DNA of 64,000 nucleotides, from contig NZ_JWJG01000028.1 in NCBI RefSeq assembly GCF_000818395.1, forward strand, positions 406,819 to 470,818. Reading direction: 5' to 3'. The position numbers and the translations under genes were made by a program. The notes beneath the pieces were generated by a model. It did not search any database. It saw nothing but the letters and a program-made list of their open reading frames with translations, and was not told the origin of the DNA. The first letter of the stretch is position 1; every line of letters starts with the position of its first letter. The stretch comes from Noviherbaspirillum autotrophicum (lineage in GTDB: Bacteria > Pseudomonadota > Gammaproteobacteria > Burkholderiales > Burkholderiaceae_D). Below are positions 37,901 through 45,768 of this stretch, piece by piece.

Positions 37901-38368
37901 AAGTTCACCTTGCATGCAACCCGCGGCAATAGAAATATCGTCTGGGACAATCGACGTCCAGGCTGGGTGAATGCCGAGATCGTCGTCGATAGTGTAGCGC
38001 CAAGACGTGTACTCGCCATCCCCGTTCCGGGCGTCACCACAGCGACGCACCGCATCTAATCGTTCGTGGTGCATACGATAGGATTCCACCATCACACGCA
38101 GCTCCCGCAGCGTCGCAGGCGCAATACCGGACAGCCGCAGGTTGTGGATGACTTTGGCAACGTTTGGCGGCAGCGTGGAGGAGATAGACGCAAACCCGGC
38201 CATCAAGGCCGGGATGTCGCGCAGGTGACGTTGGCCAAGGAATTCGGAGGCCAGGATGCAAAGGTAGTTTAGATTGTTGGGCCCTTTATAGGGCTGCAGC
38301 TGTTCACGCACCGGCGATCTCCCGGAAAGCATCGCTCGCGCGCACGCAGCATACTGAGCGGGAGGCAT
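34925..38368 (-). CDS. DinG/XPD-like Fe-S superfamily 2 helicase of the pPIWI-RE island
   Basis: 1147 residues from the ATG at 38368; an ATG at 38332 would cut the overlap with the upstream gene from 65 to 29 bases. The N-terminal 270 residues are specific to this island. Walker A is GLPGAGKTTILY, Walker B-like LLVIDECDGAQ. A cysteine set (TNCA, PPCD, RCCLSSVC) lies between them, as in the Fe-S domain of XPD/DinG helicases. The C-terminal motif VI-like IGRAMRGD is present. There is an Asp-rich loop (DDHGDDDDDDDE). The expected role is ATP-driven unwinding of DNA or R-loops next to the PIWI module. Such a helicase is the standard partner of pPIWI-RE genes. Confidence 0.8.
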   Translation of the reverse strand: MPPAQYAACARAMLSGRSPVREQLQPYKGPNNLNYLCILASEFLGQRHLRDIPALMAGFASISSTLPPNVAKVIHNLRLSGIAPATLRELRVMVESYRMHHERLDAVRRCGDARNGDGEYTSWRYTIDDDLGIHPAWTSIVPDDISIAAGCMQGELPLRVATSPALQDPMLSANVKAQYVGYDGIISPLGFIPPAPPQYNPVRTGHAPGFIPWEELVEEANRFDRVDVAAGRQQEGERSWYRRLHDNAGNPTAVLMEASQAGLITARGLDLSGIKHLIGLPGAGKTTILYLLASWLHTHEFNACFLFPSIEVATGFIEKLAQYGIDAGLLYGQGESARNKHVLNFAASMAADNHGFAVTRPIAPFFSTNCALAGFASDEDEDFPHANPPCDTLLQRPEGEKARTKRCCLSSVCGRQYAERELIGRRLWIGHVLSMDRTVSRLFIEQRVRHFEYIARTFDLLVIDECDGAQSALDGRGTPLMKLSGDTESVWGTLLQELHAKAASGRNAFVAGLTIPSIMEMTARFGLANERLVARITHFDETFRKRNANQLLTALSIIADMYPYQGDEDDEAAMDKHRDARSAIEIIWDDAAKQVAFRHPKQRLDDHGDDDDDDDEVEVVTGLERDIPQLAWLCRTDEATIRSFHARLIQVLSTWERDASEQAIAEIARVLASSPGLVPHPNQAEFHAYAALLTTITLLVLQHFGLAPHLRLMNAEGLVSDGVFDSRPSKDQMAILPESLVGRLSGVRYTVSDEGNVDISQVGFAGTPRLLPRRMMDLAQEAGGELAVLLTSATSLLEHSPSFHVDVGPHYVLRRPNAGSGWRNSVYRCLPLLDPLDSERFLQFSGARLSDRERILKAMADQLLRDGTLSTVETAMLQNDVVDGHGRKAGFVVNSYEQCTLLYEHIQANFPNWRGRIRYLVRANAANGNLAGSHGVTASEVEQLGSDRGWDLLIFPMNAIGRGVNIVYRFGPRIDKAMIGSLFFLTRPHPRADSLQLIQGLVGRETERFDQKRFPAKDVALLELREARRRVTSMVERLLRLQLSVQRLGDYAIPFVADLMIIILQTIGRAMRGDCPAFVYFVDSAWAPRSALSQPDTPRTSMLVMMQRILEECLRHEDEATRECYSNLYESFHEPLSRIEDLIVDTP

Positions 38369-39413
38369 CTTCCATGGCCGAGGTCACACGCTCAAGGTAA
38401 TTGGGTGTCATGTCGACCAGCCAGTCGGGGATGACCAATAGCTGGCGTGAATAATAAGCCAGACCACCCTTGCTCTTTCGGATTTTCGTGCCGAGCAGCT
38501 CCGGACTTGCATAGGACTTCAGGTCCAGCCCGAACTCACCCACAGCAATGTCTACTCGGTCACGGAAGGGATAAAGCTCGGCCGGCTTGCCGGTGGCAAG
38601 AAGTTGGTCATACAGACGGATTTCGTCTACCCCCGGTTCAACCCAGTACTGATGGATTGCACGAGTGACGCGCATGAGGTCGGCGGCCGGCCGGTAGCCA
38701 CCATGCCGAGTGCCGTTGCCGTGGCTGCAGGCGGAGCTGCGACAGACGAGGCCGGCGGGAGCGCGCTTCATCGCATTGCCGCAGTGTGCACAATGCGGAA
38801 CGCCCTCTGGTGTTACCCATGATTCTGGAATAGGCTCATAAAAGGGGTGCACGCATTCCCAAGCCGGCGGCGGAATCTCATCGCCCAGAGCAAAGATGTC
38901 CTGCCTCGTGGCGATCGGGTTGCGAATGATGAATTCGCGGATCGTGGTGTAGTACTGGTTTGCCAGTGCTGCGGGTTGCTTATCGAGCTGTTCGCGCAAT
39001 TTCTGAAACAGCAGTTCCTCAATACTCGTGCCAATACCAGTGAAACCATCGGCCAAATCCCAAGCTTCCTCCGTGGGTGCGGCATCATCGGCATCGATCA
39101 AGCGAACGGTGGATAAGCCGTGCTCGTCCAATAGCCTCTTCGGCAGCCAATGGCCAAGGGGCAAGGTGCAATGCCAGAGCAATTCATGGATTTCGCTGCC
39201 ATGGTCTGGAAGACCGTGGATCAGGCACAACCGGGATATCAGTGCCATTGCCTCGCGATCATGGCGATCGAGCCCAATACTGTTGCCAGGAATCCTAGGC
39301 GCGCCGCAGATAAGTCGGCTATGAAGTGCTTGACGAGCTTGTCGGGCAACTAGCGCAGCCAATGCCTGGATGATGAGGCGGTTATGAGCAGGCGAAACTG
39401 TGATTGGAAACAT
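38304..39413 (-). CDS. pPIWI-RE-associated restriction-endonuclease-like protein
   Basis: 369 residues, first gene of the operon. The N-terminal helical region is typical of the partner protein. A zinc-ribbon-like C-x2-C...C-x4-C (CAHCGNAM, then VCRSSAC) lies near residue 215. The PD-(D/E)xK core is DRVDIAVGEFGLDLKSYASP, which matches the pPIWI-RE REase pattern with D-x-K on one strand. It is predicted to cut DNA. The order nuclease, helicase, PIWI on one strand is the known pPIWI-RE three-gene layout. The end overlaps the helicase start. Confidence 0.75.
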   Translation of the reverse strand: MFPITVSPAHNRLIIQALAALVARQARQALHSRLICGAPRIPGNSIGLDRHDREAMALISRLCLIHGLPDHGSEIHELLWHCTLPLGHWLPKRLLDEHGLSTVRLIDADDAAPTEEAWDLADGFTGIGTSIEELLFQKLREQLDKQPAALANQYYTTIREFIIRNPIATRQDIFALGDEIPPPAWECVHPFYEPIPESWVTPEGVPHCAHCGNAMKRAPAGLVCRSSACSHGNGTRHGGYRPAADLMRVTRAIHQYWVEPGVDEIRLYDQLLATGKPAELYPFRDRVDIAVGEFGLDLKSYASPELLGTKIRKSKGGLAYYSRQLLVIPDWLVDMTPNYLERVTSAMEDASRSVCCVRASDAFREIAGA

Positions 39414-39767
39414 ATCTTGAGGTTGCGTAACGTTTTTCTGTACGTCAATCTCATATTGTCTTGCTCATATTGGTTGGTGCACATCCCAAATTTATGGGAT
39501 TGCAGGTCCTGCGGCATTATGCCTCAGGCGTCGGCATGAGGCCTTTAGATGTTGGCGCAGAGGAAGATAGGCAATTAACATGAAGACTCACCCAGCGGGC
39601 GCCTACACGATTCTTAGCAGATCATCTGGACATACGTTCCAAAATAATTATTTGAGTTCTGATGAGTCGGGTTGGCTAGGCGCCTGAGCACCATTGTGGC
39701 GATGGAGATTGCGGTCAGCTCCACTGATCTCTTTGATCATGCCGTCGGACCGGTTGATCAGGAGCGA
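39414..39767 (-). promoter_or_regulatory. Upstream region of the pPIWI-RE operon with repeats
   Basis: AT-rich DNA upstream of the first pPIWI-RE gene. It holds a direct repeat CTCATATTG (39450-39458 and 39464-39472) and an inverted repeat ATCCCA-6-TGGGAT at 39483-39500, both plausible regulator sites. A TTGACG hexamer on the minus strand (about 39442-39447) could be a -35 box, but no matching -10 is clear. The part beyond 39500 holds no gene that I can support. Confidence 0.45.
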
Positions 39768-40524
39768 TGGATTCCGCAGCCGGATCGTGTTCGGAGCAAA
39801 GCGGATCGGACGAGCAAATCTTCGTGCGATTGAGTGCTTGCTCGAGCAAGCGCCCGAGGTCTCTGGTTTCCCCAAATCGACGAGTCCGCCGAGCGTTCCA
39901 TCTATACCGCAGCTGCGGTATAGATGAGAATGCCGGCCTGCGGATCGTCCCCGTTGGTATCCGCATAGATACGCTCCCGAATGCTGGCCGCGTTATAGCC
40001 GCACTCCAACGCCAGCTCACGGATCAGCAAGTGCAACAGCGTATGCAGCAAGGCGTAACGTATCCCAGGATAGCCATCCTCGGATTCAGATGCCGCGCAT
40101 TTCGCCATCCACGGTGGCCCTCCCGCAGTCTGTGTTCGAGCCGTTTCACCGCTTCCCTCTCCTCCCATGTTTTCAGAGCCTGCTCATCGAACTGAAGGAA
40201 AATTCTCTCACCATGTACTTGGCTCGCAGGCACCCAGTCGGGTTTACTGCGAGCCAAATCGGCCATCGGTGGATGCTCATCAGGGTCGGAGGACTCCTCT
40301 GGTGCCTCGACTGGCGTAAATGCCAACAAGGCGTTCACTTCCCGTAGGCGCTCCAGCAACAACACCCTTGCAATGAGCTTTTCGAATCCAGAAGGAACCT
40401 TCTCCTGCTCGCTCAAGAAGTCGGGGTAGTCAGCCGGAGGGATGGCTTCGGTCAGGACTGCCCATTCGGGGCCTTTGATGTCCGATTCGGTTACGACGGC
40501 CGGGCGTACCCGACCGATGAGCCC
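39768..40524 (-). pseudogene. drmB: Decayed 3' end of drmB-like (DUF1998, DISARM) gene
   Basis: Three minus-strand frames join into the C-terminal part of a DrmB/DUF1998 protein. Frame one: DIKGPEWAVLTEA, then LREVNALLAFTPV and VHGERIFLQFDEQAL. Frame two: YALLHTLLHLLIRELALECG and IRERIYA, then AGILIYTAA. Frame three: LGRLLEQALNRTKICSSDP and SEHDPAAES. Breaks lie near 40090-40110 and 39870-39905. The N-terminal helicase-like part is missing; a stop at about 40527 and the integrase end sit where it should continue. DISARM is an anti-phage system; no other DISARM gene is seen here, so this is a relic. Confidence 0.75.
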
Positions 40525-41807
40525 CTATAGCGGCCCGGACAGCCTTAAATGACGACCTAGACCCAGCGTCGCACAAAGGTGGCTATTTTTTCCCGCCTGC
40601 AGCGGCACCACGTCAGCACCTTGGCGTAGTTGATCCAGATAATCCGCCCAACGCTGCATCATTTTCCGGCGCGCTGGCAGGTGAGCTGTGCGATTGTATG
40701 CCCGCCCGTTCGGATCTTTCACCGCATGCGCCAGCTGATGCTCGATCAGATCGACCCGCTCGTCGAGCACTTCATCCATGATCGTCCGGGCCATAGCCCG
40801 GAAACCGTGTGCAGTCATCACTTCCTTGCTGTAGCCCATGCTGCGTAAGGCCGCATTGATCGTGTTTTCGTTCATGCACCGCTCGCCAGTGCGAATACTG
40901 GGAAAAACATACTTGCCGTGCCCGGTAATTAGATGCATCTCGCGCAGGATTTCAACTGCCTGCCTCGACAATGGCACAAGGTGGTCCGCGCCCATTTTCA
41001 TTTTGGGGCCAGGAATATTCCACTCGGCGGCGTCAAGATCAATTTCGGCCCATTCCGCAGATCGCAACTCTCCTGGCCGGACAAACAGCAGCGGCGACAA
41101 CTTCAGCGCCGCGACGGCATAGGGGTGCCCGTTATATCCATGAATTGAACGCATCAGCGCCCCAACCTGCCTTGGATCAGTGATTGCGGCATAGTGGGTC
41201 CGCCGGACCGACGACAACGCCCCCTTGAGATCGGCAGTGACATCGCGTTCCACCAAGCCGGCGGCTAAAGCATGGCGAAAAATCTGACCGCACATTTGCT
41301 TTACCCGGTGCGCGGAATCGATTGCGCTACGCGCCTCCATCTTTTGCACGGTCAAAAGTACGTCCCTCGGGCCAATGGTGGAAATGGGTCTCTTGCCAAT
41401 CGAGGGAAACACGTCCTTCTCCAGCCAGATCGTTATCTTCTCCTGCGTGCTTGCCGCGCGGTCTGCTTCCGTTTTTTTCAACCACCCCCTCGCCACAGCT
41501 TCAAAGGGGGCTGGCCGCCGCGTCGAGCTTTGCGTGCTTTTCCAGCCGCTTGGCCTCCCCTGGGTCTATCCCGTCCGCCAGCAGCTCCCGCGCCTTGTCG
41601 CGCCGTTGCCTGGCTTTTGCCAGCGACACCGCCGGATACACTCCGAGTGCCAGTGTCTTGCGCTTGCCAAGATGGCGGTAATCCATGCGCCAGTACTGCC
41701 CGGCAGCCTTTCACGAGGAGATACATTCCCTGTCCATCTGGGAATTTGTCGCCAGCCGGCTTGCCGGAGTGCTTCACGTTTCTCACGAAGGTATCTGTCA
41801 GCGCCAT
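40525..41807 (-). pseudogene. P4-type tyrosine integrase with two frameshifts
   Basis: The intact protein would be about 425 residues: MALTDTFVRNVKHSGKPAG at the N-terminus (ATG at 41807), then the P4-like arm-binding part (GKRKTLALGVYPAVSLAKAR), then the catalytic domain (LLFVRPGELRSAEW, AHGFRAMARTIM, and the C-terminal H-x-V-like DLIEHQLAH with AYNRTAHL). One extra base lies near 41708, after GTGAAA in the minus-strand reading, and a second lies in the five-G run at 41506-41510. Each restores the family reading when removed. The 323-codon 3' frame could still give a catalytic fragment. Sequencing error is an alternative. It sits beside a tRNA-like element, as expected for an island integrase. 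Confidence 0.75.
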
Positions 41808-41911
41808 TGTTCACCCTTGACGGTATCTCAGTTTTCCGGGTAGAACAGGTGCCGTCAAAAATGACGGTATTTTTGTGCGCTTCCATGTTATCGCGCGAAA
41901 AACATTTAGAC

Positions 41912-41943
41912 AAAAAAAGCCCGCAATGCTAATCAACATGCGG
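41912..41943 (-). terminator. Rho-independent terminator downstream of KfrA / tRNA-like element
   Basis: On the minus strand, CCGCATG, an 8-base loop and CATTGCGG form an imperfect stem followed by CTTTTTTT. It lies about 40 bases beyond the CCA end of the tRNA-like element, so it probably ends transcripts coming from KfrA through that element. Confidence 0.55.
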
Positions 41944-41980
41944 ATTTCGAGAGAATATGAGATGAACTGAGACAGTTATT

Positions 41981-42050
41981 TGGTGCTCGAGACCGGAATC
42001 GAACCGGTGCGCCCGCTCTCGGGTAAGTGGCGGATTATAAGTCCGCTGAT
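41981..42050 (-). tRNA. tRNA 3'-half-like element, probable integration (att) site
   Basis: Read on the minus strand, the sequence gives an anticodon-like arm (GCGGA-CTTATAA-TCCGC), a long variable arm with CCCG/CGGG pairing, a perfect T arm (ACCGG-TTCGATT-CCGGT), an acceptor 3' strand CTCGAGC and ACCA. The 5' half (acceptor strand and D arm) is not recognisable upstream. Instead the KfrA frame runs in and stops inside the anticodon loop. The implied anticodon UAU with a class-II variable arm is not canonical, so this is unlikely to be a working tRNA. Island integrases of the P4 type use such 3' ends as attachment sites. Confidence 0.5.
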
Positions 42051-43096
42051 TTAAGACTCTTTGAGGCGCGAGCTCCGCGTGTTGATCTGCCTGTCTTCAT
42101 CAGTTCGTCGACTTTTTGCCTCGCTTGTGCGAGCTGAGTTTGCAATTCTGCGGCTTCCCCATCAATACGCGCAATATACGCATTTTTATCGCCCAGAAGG
42201 TTGCGCATCGTGCTCAAATCCTCCAAAGCAAGGTCACGGCTTGCAGAAACCGCCTTCAGGTTCCCTTCAAGCTCGCCAGCCTTTTGTCGATAGTTGCCAA
42301 GCTGTTCCTGCAGGGTAGCCAGTTCGGCGCGGTGGCGCTCCGCCATCTGCGCAGCGCTGGCGCGAACGGCGTTTATCTCCGTGAGTAGCTTGCCAGCTGC
42401 GGTTCGCTCGCGGTCGATCTCCATAAGTGCGCGCGCCTCCGAAGCCCGGAAACGCTCTTCCGCGAGACTCGCGGCTGACCGCAGTTTTTCGAGCTCCAGC
42501 CCGAAATCCCGCCTGGCGTCGTCCAGCTTTTGCAGCAACCCGGCGTTCTCGCCGCGCGTGTTGTTGAGCTGACTCTCAAGAGAACTGACGGTGGCGTCCC
42601 GCGCCGCGACCGCTCGCTCCAGTTCGCCGATTCGCGCATGCGCCTGCTCCAGCGTCTGGCTGACCAGCGCATGGGACGCGCGCATCGCATCGCGCTCACT
42701 TTGCGCATCTGCCTGCGCCTGTCTGGCTTCAGCCACCTGGGCCTGCGCGTCGCTGCGCAATGCCGTCAGTCCTTCCTGCGCCGCGCCCTGCGCCGTCGAC
42801 CACAGCGCCGCCACGAGTTCGCCGGCCGCAGTCTTCAACGATTCCGGAAGGTCTGGATGTTCGATACGTACCCGGCTCTTGTCCCGCAGATCTTCCCAGA
42901 ACTTGTTGAGCGCCTCGGCCGGCGCACTCATGCTGCCCTTGCGCACGAGCTGGTACAGCTTGTTGGTGGTTGGCGTGACGCCGTAACGGAAAAACAGCAG
43001 TACGCAGGCTTCGCGGTACAGGTCCTGCGTCTGCGGGAACTGCTCACGCAGCTGGTCGATATCGGCCAGCAGCTGTTTTTCGTTAAAGTCGGCCAT
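42035..43096 (-). CDS. KfrA-like DNA-binding coiled-coil protein
   Basis: 353 residues. The N-terminal 130 residues match the KfrA DNA-binding domain pattern (EACVLLFFRYGVTPTTNKLY, then a long predicted coiled coil of Ala/Glu/Arg heptads from about 140 to 330. KfrA proteins repress their own gene and may help partition plasmids. Here the gene is divergent from a tyrosine recombinase, a pairing seen on chromosomes and integrated elements. The basic C-terminal tail ends inside the tRNA-like element, so the last residues may be altered by an integration event. Confidence 0.8.
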   Translation of the reverse strand: MADFNEKQLLADIDQLREQFPQTQDLYREACVLLFFRYGVTPTTNKLYQLVRKGSMSAPAEALNKFWEDLRDKSRVRIEHPDLPESLKTAAGELVAALWSTAQGAAQEGLTALRSDAQAQVAEARQAQADAQSERDAMRASHALVSQTLEQAHARIGELERAVAARDATVSSLESQLNNTRGENAGLLQKLDDARRDFGLELEKLRSAASLAEERFRASEARALMEIDRERTAAGKLLTEINAVRASAAQMAERHRAELATLQEQLGNYRQKAGELEGNLKAVSASRDLALEDLSTMRNLLGDKNAYIARIDGEAAELQTQLAQARQKVDELMKTGRSTRGARASKSLKSADL

Positions 43097-43178
43097 AATC
43101 GTGACGGAAGGAAAGGGTTAAGAGAGCCAATAATATAACGTAATACATAATAAAGCTAACTCGGCGATTCAGAAATAT

Positions 43179-43198
43179 GACATTAGCGCTATAATGTC
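43179..43198. promoter_or_regulatory. Palindromic operator overlapping a -10 box
   Basis: GACATTA-GCGCTA-TAATGTC is an inverted repeat with 7-bp arms. The right arm overlaps a consensus TATAAT (43190-43195) on the plus strand, about 45 bp before the recombinase start. The site lies between kfrA and the recombinase, so a KfrA-like protein could bind it and repress one or both genes. This is inference from position. Confidence 0.55.
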
Positions 43199-43242
43199 TA
43201 ATTCATTGGAGTGGACGCGTTAATGCATGCGTCACCGTCTAT

Positions 43243-44439
43243 ATGCCGTCCGACTCGCCGGAATCCCTCCCCCTCCTGGTCCTCGACGCGACCGAGCGCG
43301 TGCCGCTCTTGCCCGAACTGGATGGCCGCAACGGCAGCAACCGTGCGGCGGGAAATCACGCGCTGATCACTGCCGATAACGATCTCGATGCGCTGCACGC
43401 GTGGCTCGCACGCTTCGTCGACACGAAAACCACGTTCGACAACTACCGCAAGGAAGCTGAACGCCTGCTGCTCTGGGCCCATGTCGAATTGCACAAGCCA
43501 GTCTCGTCGCTCACGCACGAGGATCTGCTCGCATACCAGCGGTTTCTCGGCGACCCGCAGCCGGCTTCGCGCTGGATCATGCGCAAGGGCCGCAAGGTCG
43601 CGCGCTCGCATCCGAACTGGCGCCCGTTTGCGGGGCCGCTCGCGCCGTCGAGCCAGCGGCAGGCGATCCTCATTCTCAACGCAATGTTTTCGTGGCTGGT
43701 CCATGCCGGCTACCTGGCTGGCAACCCGTTATCCCTTTCCCGGCAGCGTGCGCGCAAAGCCAAGCCGCGCATCACGCGCTACCTGGAAGAGGAACTGTGG
43801 AATGAAGTCAAACGCACGATCGAGCAGTTGCCGAAGGAAACGAAACGGGAGCGGGAGCATTACTTCCGCCTGCGCTGGCTGTTTTCACTGATGTACGTGT
43901 GCGGACTGCGCATTTCAGAGGTGAACGGCAATACCATGGGCGGCTTCTTTTGCCGACGCGACAAGGACGGGCAAGAGCGCTGGTGGCTGGAAGTGACCGG
44001 AAAAGGTGATAAAACCCGGATCATCCCGGCCACCAATGAGTTAATGGTTGAGCTTGCCCGGTATCGTCGTGAAATGGGGCTGGCGCCCTTCCCTCTGCCT
44101 GGTGAATCCACTCCCCTGCTCTTGCCAATCGGCGGCAAGCATCGAGTCTTGTCTCGCGGAGGCCTGCATGCAATCGTCAAGCAAGTCTTTGAGCGCACGG
44201 CGTTGCGACTACGCCAGCATGGTGAAGCAAATGCCTTTCTGGCGAATCGCGTCGAGCAAGCGTCCGCGCATTGGCTGCGCCACACCGCGGGGTCGCACAT
44301 GGCCAATCAAGACATCGATTTGCGCCATGTCCGCGACAACCTCGGACATGAATCGATCAGCACGACCAGCCATTACCTGCATGCATCCGACGATGAGCGA
44401 CATCGGGAAACCGAGCAACGGCATAAGCTCAGGTGGTAA
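43243..44439 (+). CDS. Intact XerC/D-like tyrosine recombinase
   Basis: 398 residues from the ATG at 43243. The N-terminal core-binding domain is about 50-180 (TTFDNYRKEAERLLLWAH). The catalytic domain has the first arginine in LMYVCGLRISEVNG, a lysine in VTGKGDKTRI, the HxLR box HWLRHTAGSH, the second histidine in NLGHESISTTSHY and the tyrosine in that same segment. All catalytic residues seem present. It should carry out site-specific strand exchange; the target is not visible. It is divergent from kfrA and shares the palindromic promoter region. Its 3' end is duplicated at 10001-10175. Confidence 0.88.
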   Translation: MPSDSPESLPLLVLDATERVPLLPELDGRNGSNRAAGNHALITADNDLDALHAWLARFVDTKTTFDNYRKEAERLLLWAHVELHKPVSSLTHEDLLAYQRFLGDPQPASRWIMRKGRKVARSHPNWRPFAGPLAPSSQRQAILILNAMFSWLVHAGYLAGNPLSLSRQRARKAKPRITRYLEEELWNEVKRTIEQLPKETKREREHYFRLRWLFSLMYVCGLRISEVNGNTMGGFFCRRDKDGQERWWLEVTGKGDKTRIIPATNELMVELARYRREMGLAPFPLPGESTPLLLPIGGKHRVLSRGGLHAIVKQVFERTALRLRQHGEANAFLANRVEQASAHWLRHTAGSHMANQDIDLRHVRDNLGHESISTTSHYLHASDDERHRETEQRHKLRW

Positions 44440-44444
44440 TTCCC
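44269..44444 (+). repeat. Right copy of the 175-bp direct repeat
   Basis: The 3' end of the recombinase plus five bases beyond the stop codon match 10001-10175 in the same orientation, with about 90% identity. Unlike the left copy, this one is part of an intact gene, so it is the likely parent or a better-kept paralogue. Confidence 0.75.
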
Positions 44445-44519
44445 ACTGCGCACCGCATCGAACCGCCGGCATGAGGCATGGACATGATTTTTGGTTGACG
44501 TCATCCCTCAGCCTGCGGC

Positions 44520-44850
44520 GGTCGCGTCGGGCCGCACAGCGCGGGAATCTGGATGGTGATATGGAGGTGCCAGCGTCCGCGCGCATCTTCGCTAAATGCC
44601 CCCGGCCCGAGCGCGGGTGCAAGCCATACGAATTCCACGGCGAGAGCGGCACGCCTTGATACCAGAGCTGCCCGAGCGTGCAGCGGGTCGCGGATGCCTT
44701 GAACGGGATCCAGCCGAGATGGCGCTGCGCGCCGCCAGACTTGCGCCAATTTTGGAAACATCGAACGGTAGCCTGCCAGAAAACTGCCTCGTTTCCGACG
44801 CCTGTTGGATTCCTCTTGACGGGAGCCACACGCATGGCGTCCCTGCACGC
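44520..44850 (-). pseudogene. Fragment of a TnpB/IS605 OrfB-like protein
   Basis: On the minus strand three frames carry pieces in the order expected for the N-terminal half of a TnpB-like protein. One frame gives RHLGWIPFKASATR and LWYQGVPLSPW; another gives GAFSEDARGRWHLHITIQIP. The WxPFK and DARGRWxL patterns are typical of the domain before the RuvC nuclease. The RuvC catalytic part is absent and at least two frameshifts are needed, so no active RNA-guided nuclease is encoded. No right-end or omega-RNA sequence could be identified by eye. Confidence 0.55.
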
Positions 44851-45064
44851 CACGAGCGGATGCGTATTCCGGAAAATATCGGCAGCGTGTCCAACGCTCT
44901 CAGCAGTCAATCCGGTGCTCGTGAGCGCCGGCAGGCATTGGCCCGCCTCAGCTGTTAAGCACGCGAATCCAACTGACGGGTAATGCTGGGATGACGCAGC
45001 CAGTACAGGTCATCTATCGAAGGTGCGTTGGACCGAGAGCATCCAGGTCGACATGGAAAGCAGC

Positions 45065-45690
<626 letters not shown>

Positions 45691-45768
45691 TTTGCGTTCG
45701 CGGCGGGACATGCCAGGAAAAAGTGCACCTCTCGTGGCTGTCACTTCCAGCCGATGCAGGATGGGACG

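Noticed and set aside
41981-42050. Functional tRNA-Ile(UAU) gene
   Set aside because: The 5' acceptor strand and D arm are absent and the variable arm is of the wrong class for Ile, so only a 3'-half-like element is reported.
44460-45000. Plus-strand frames as real genes
   Set aside because: They are anti-sense to the TnpB-like remnant and have no start or family signals.
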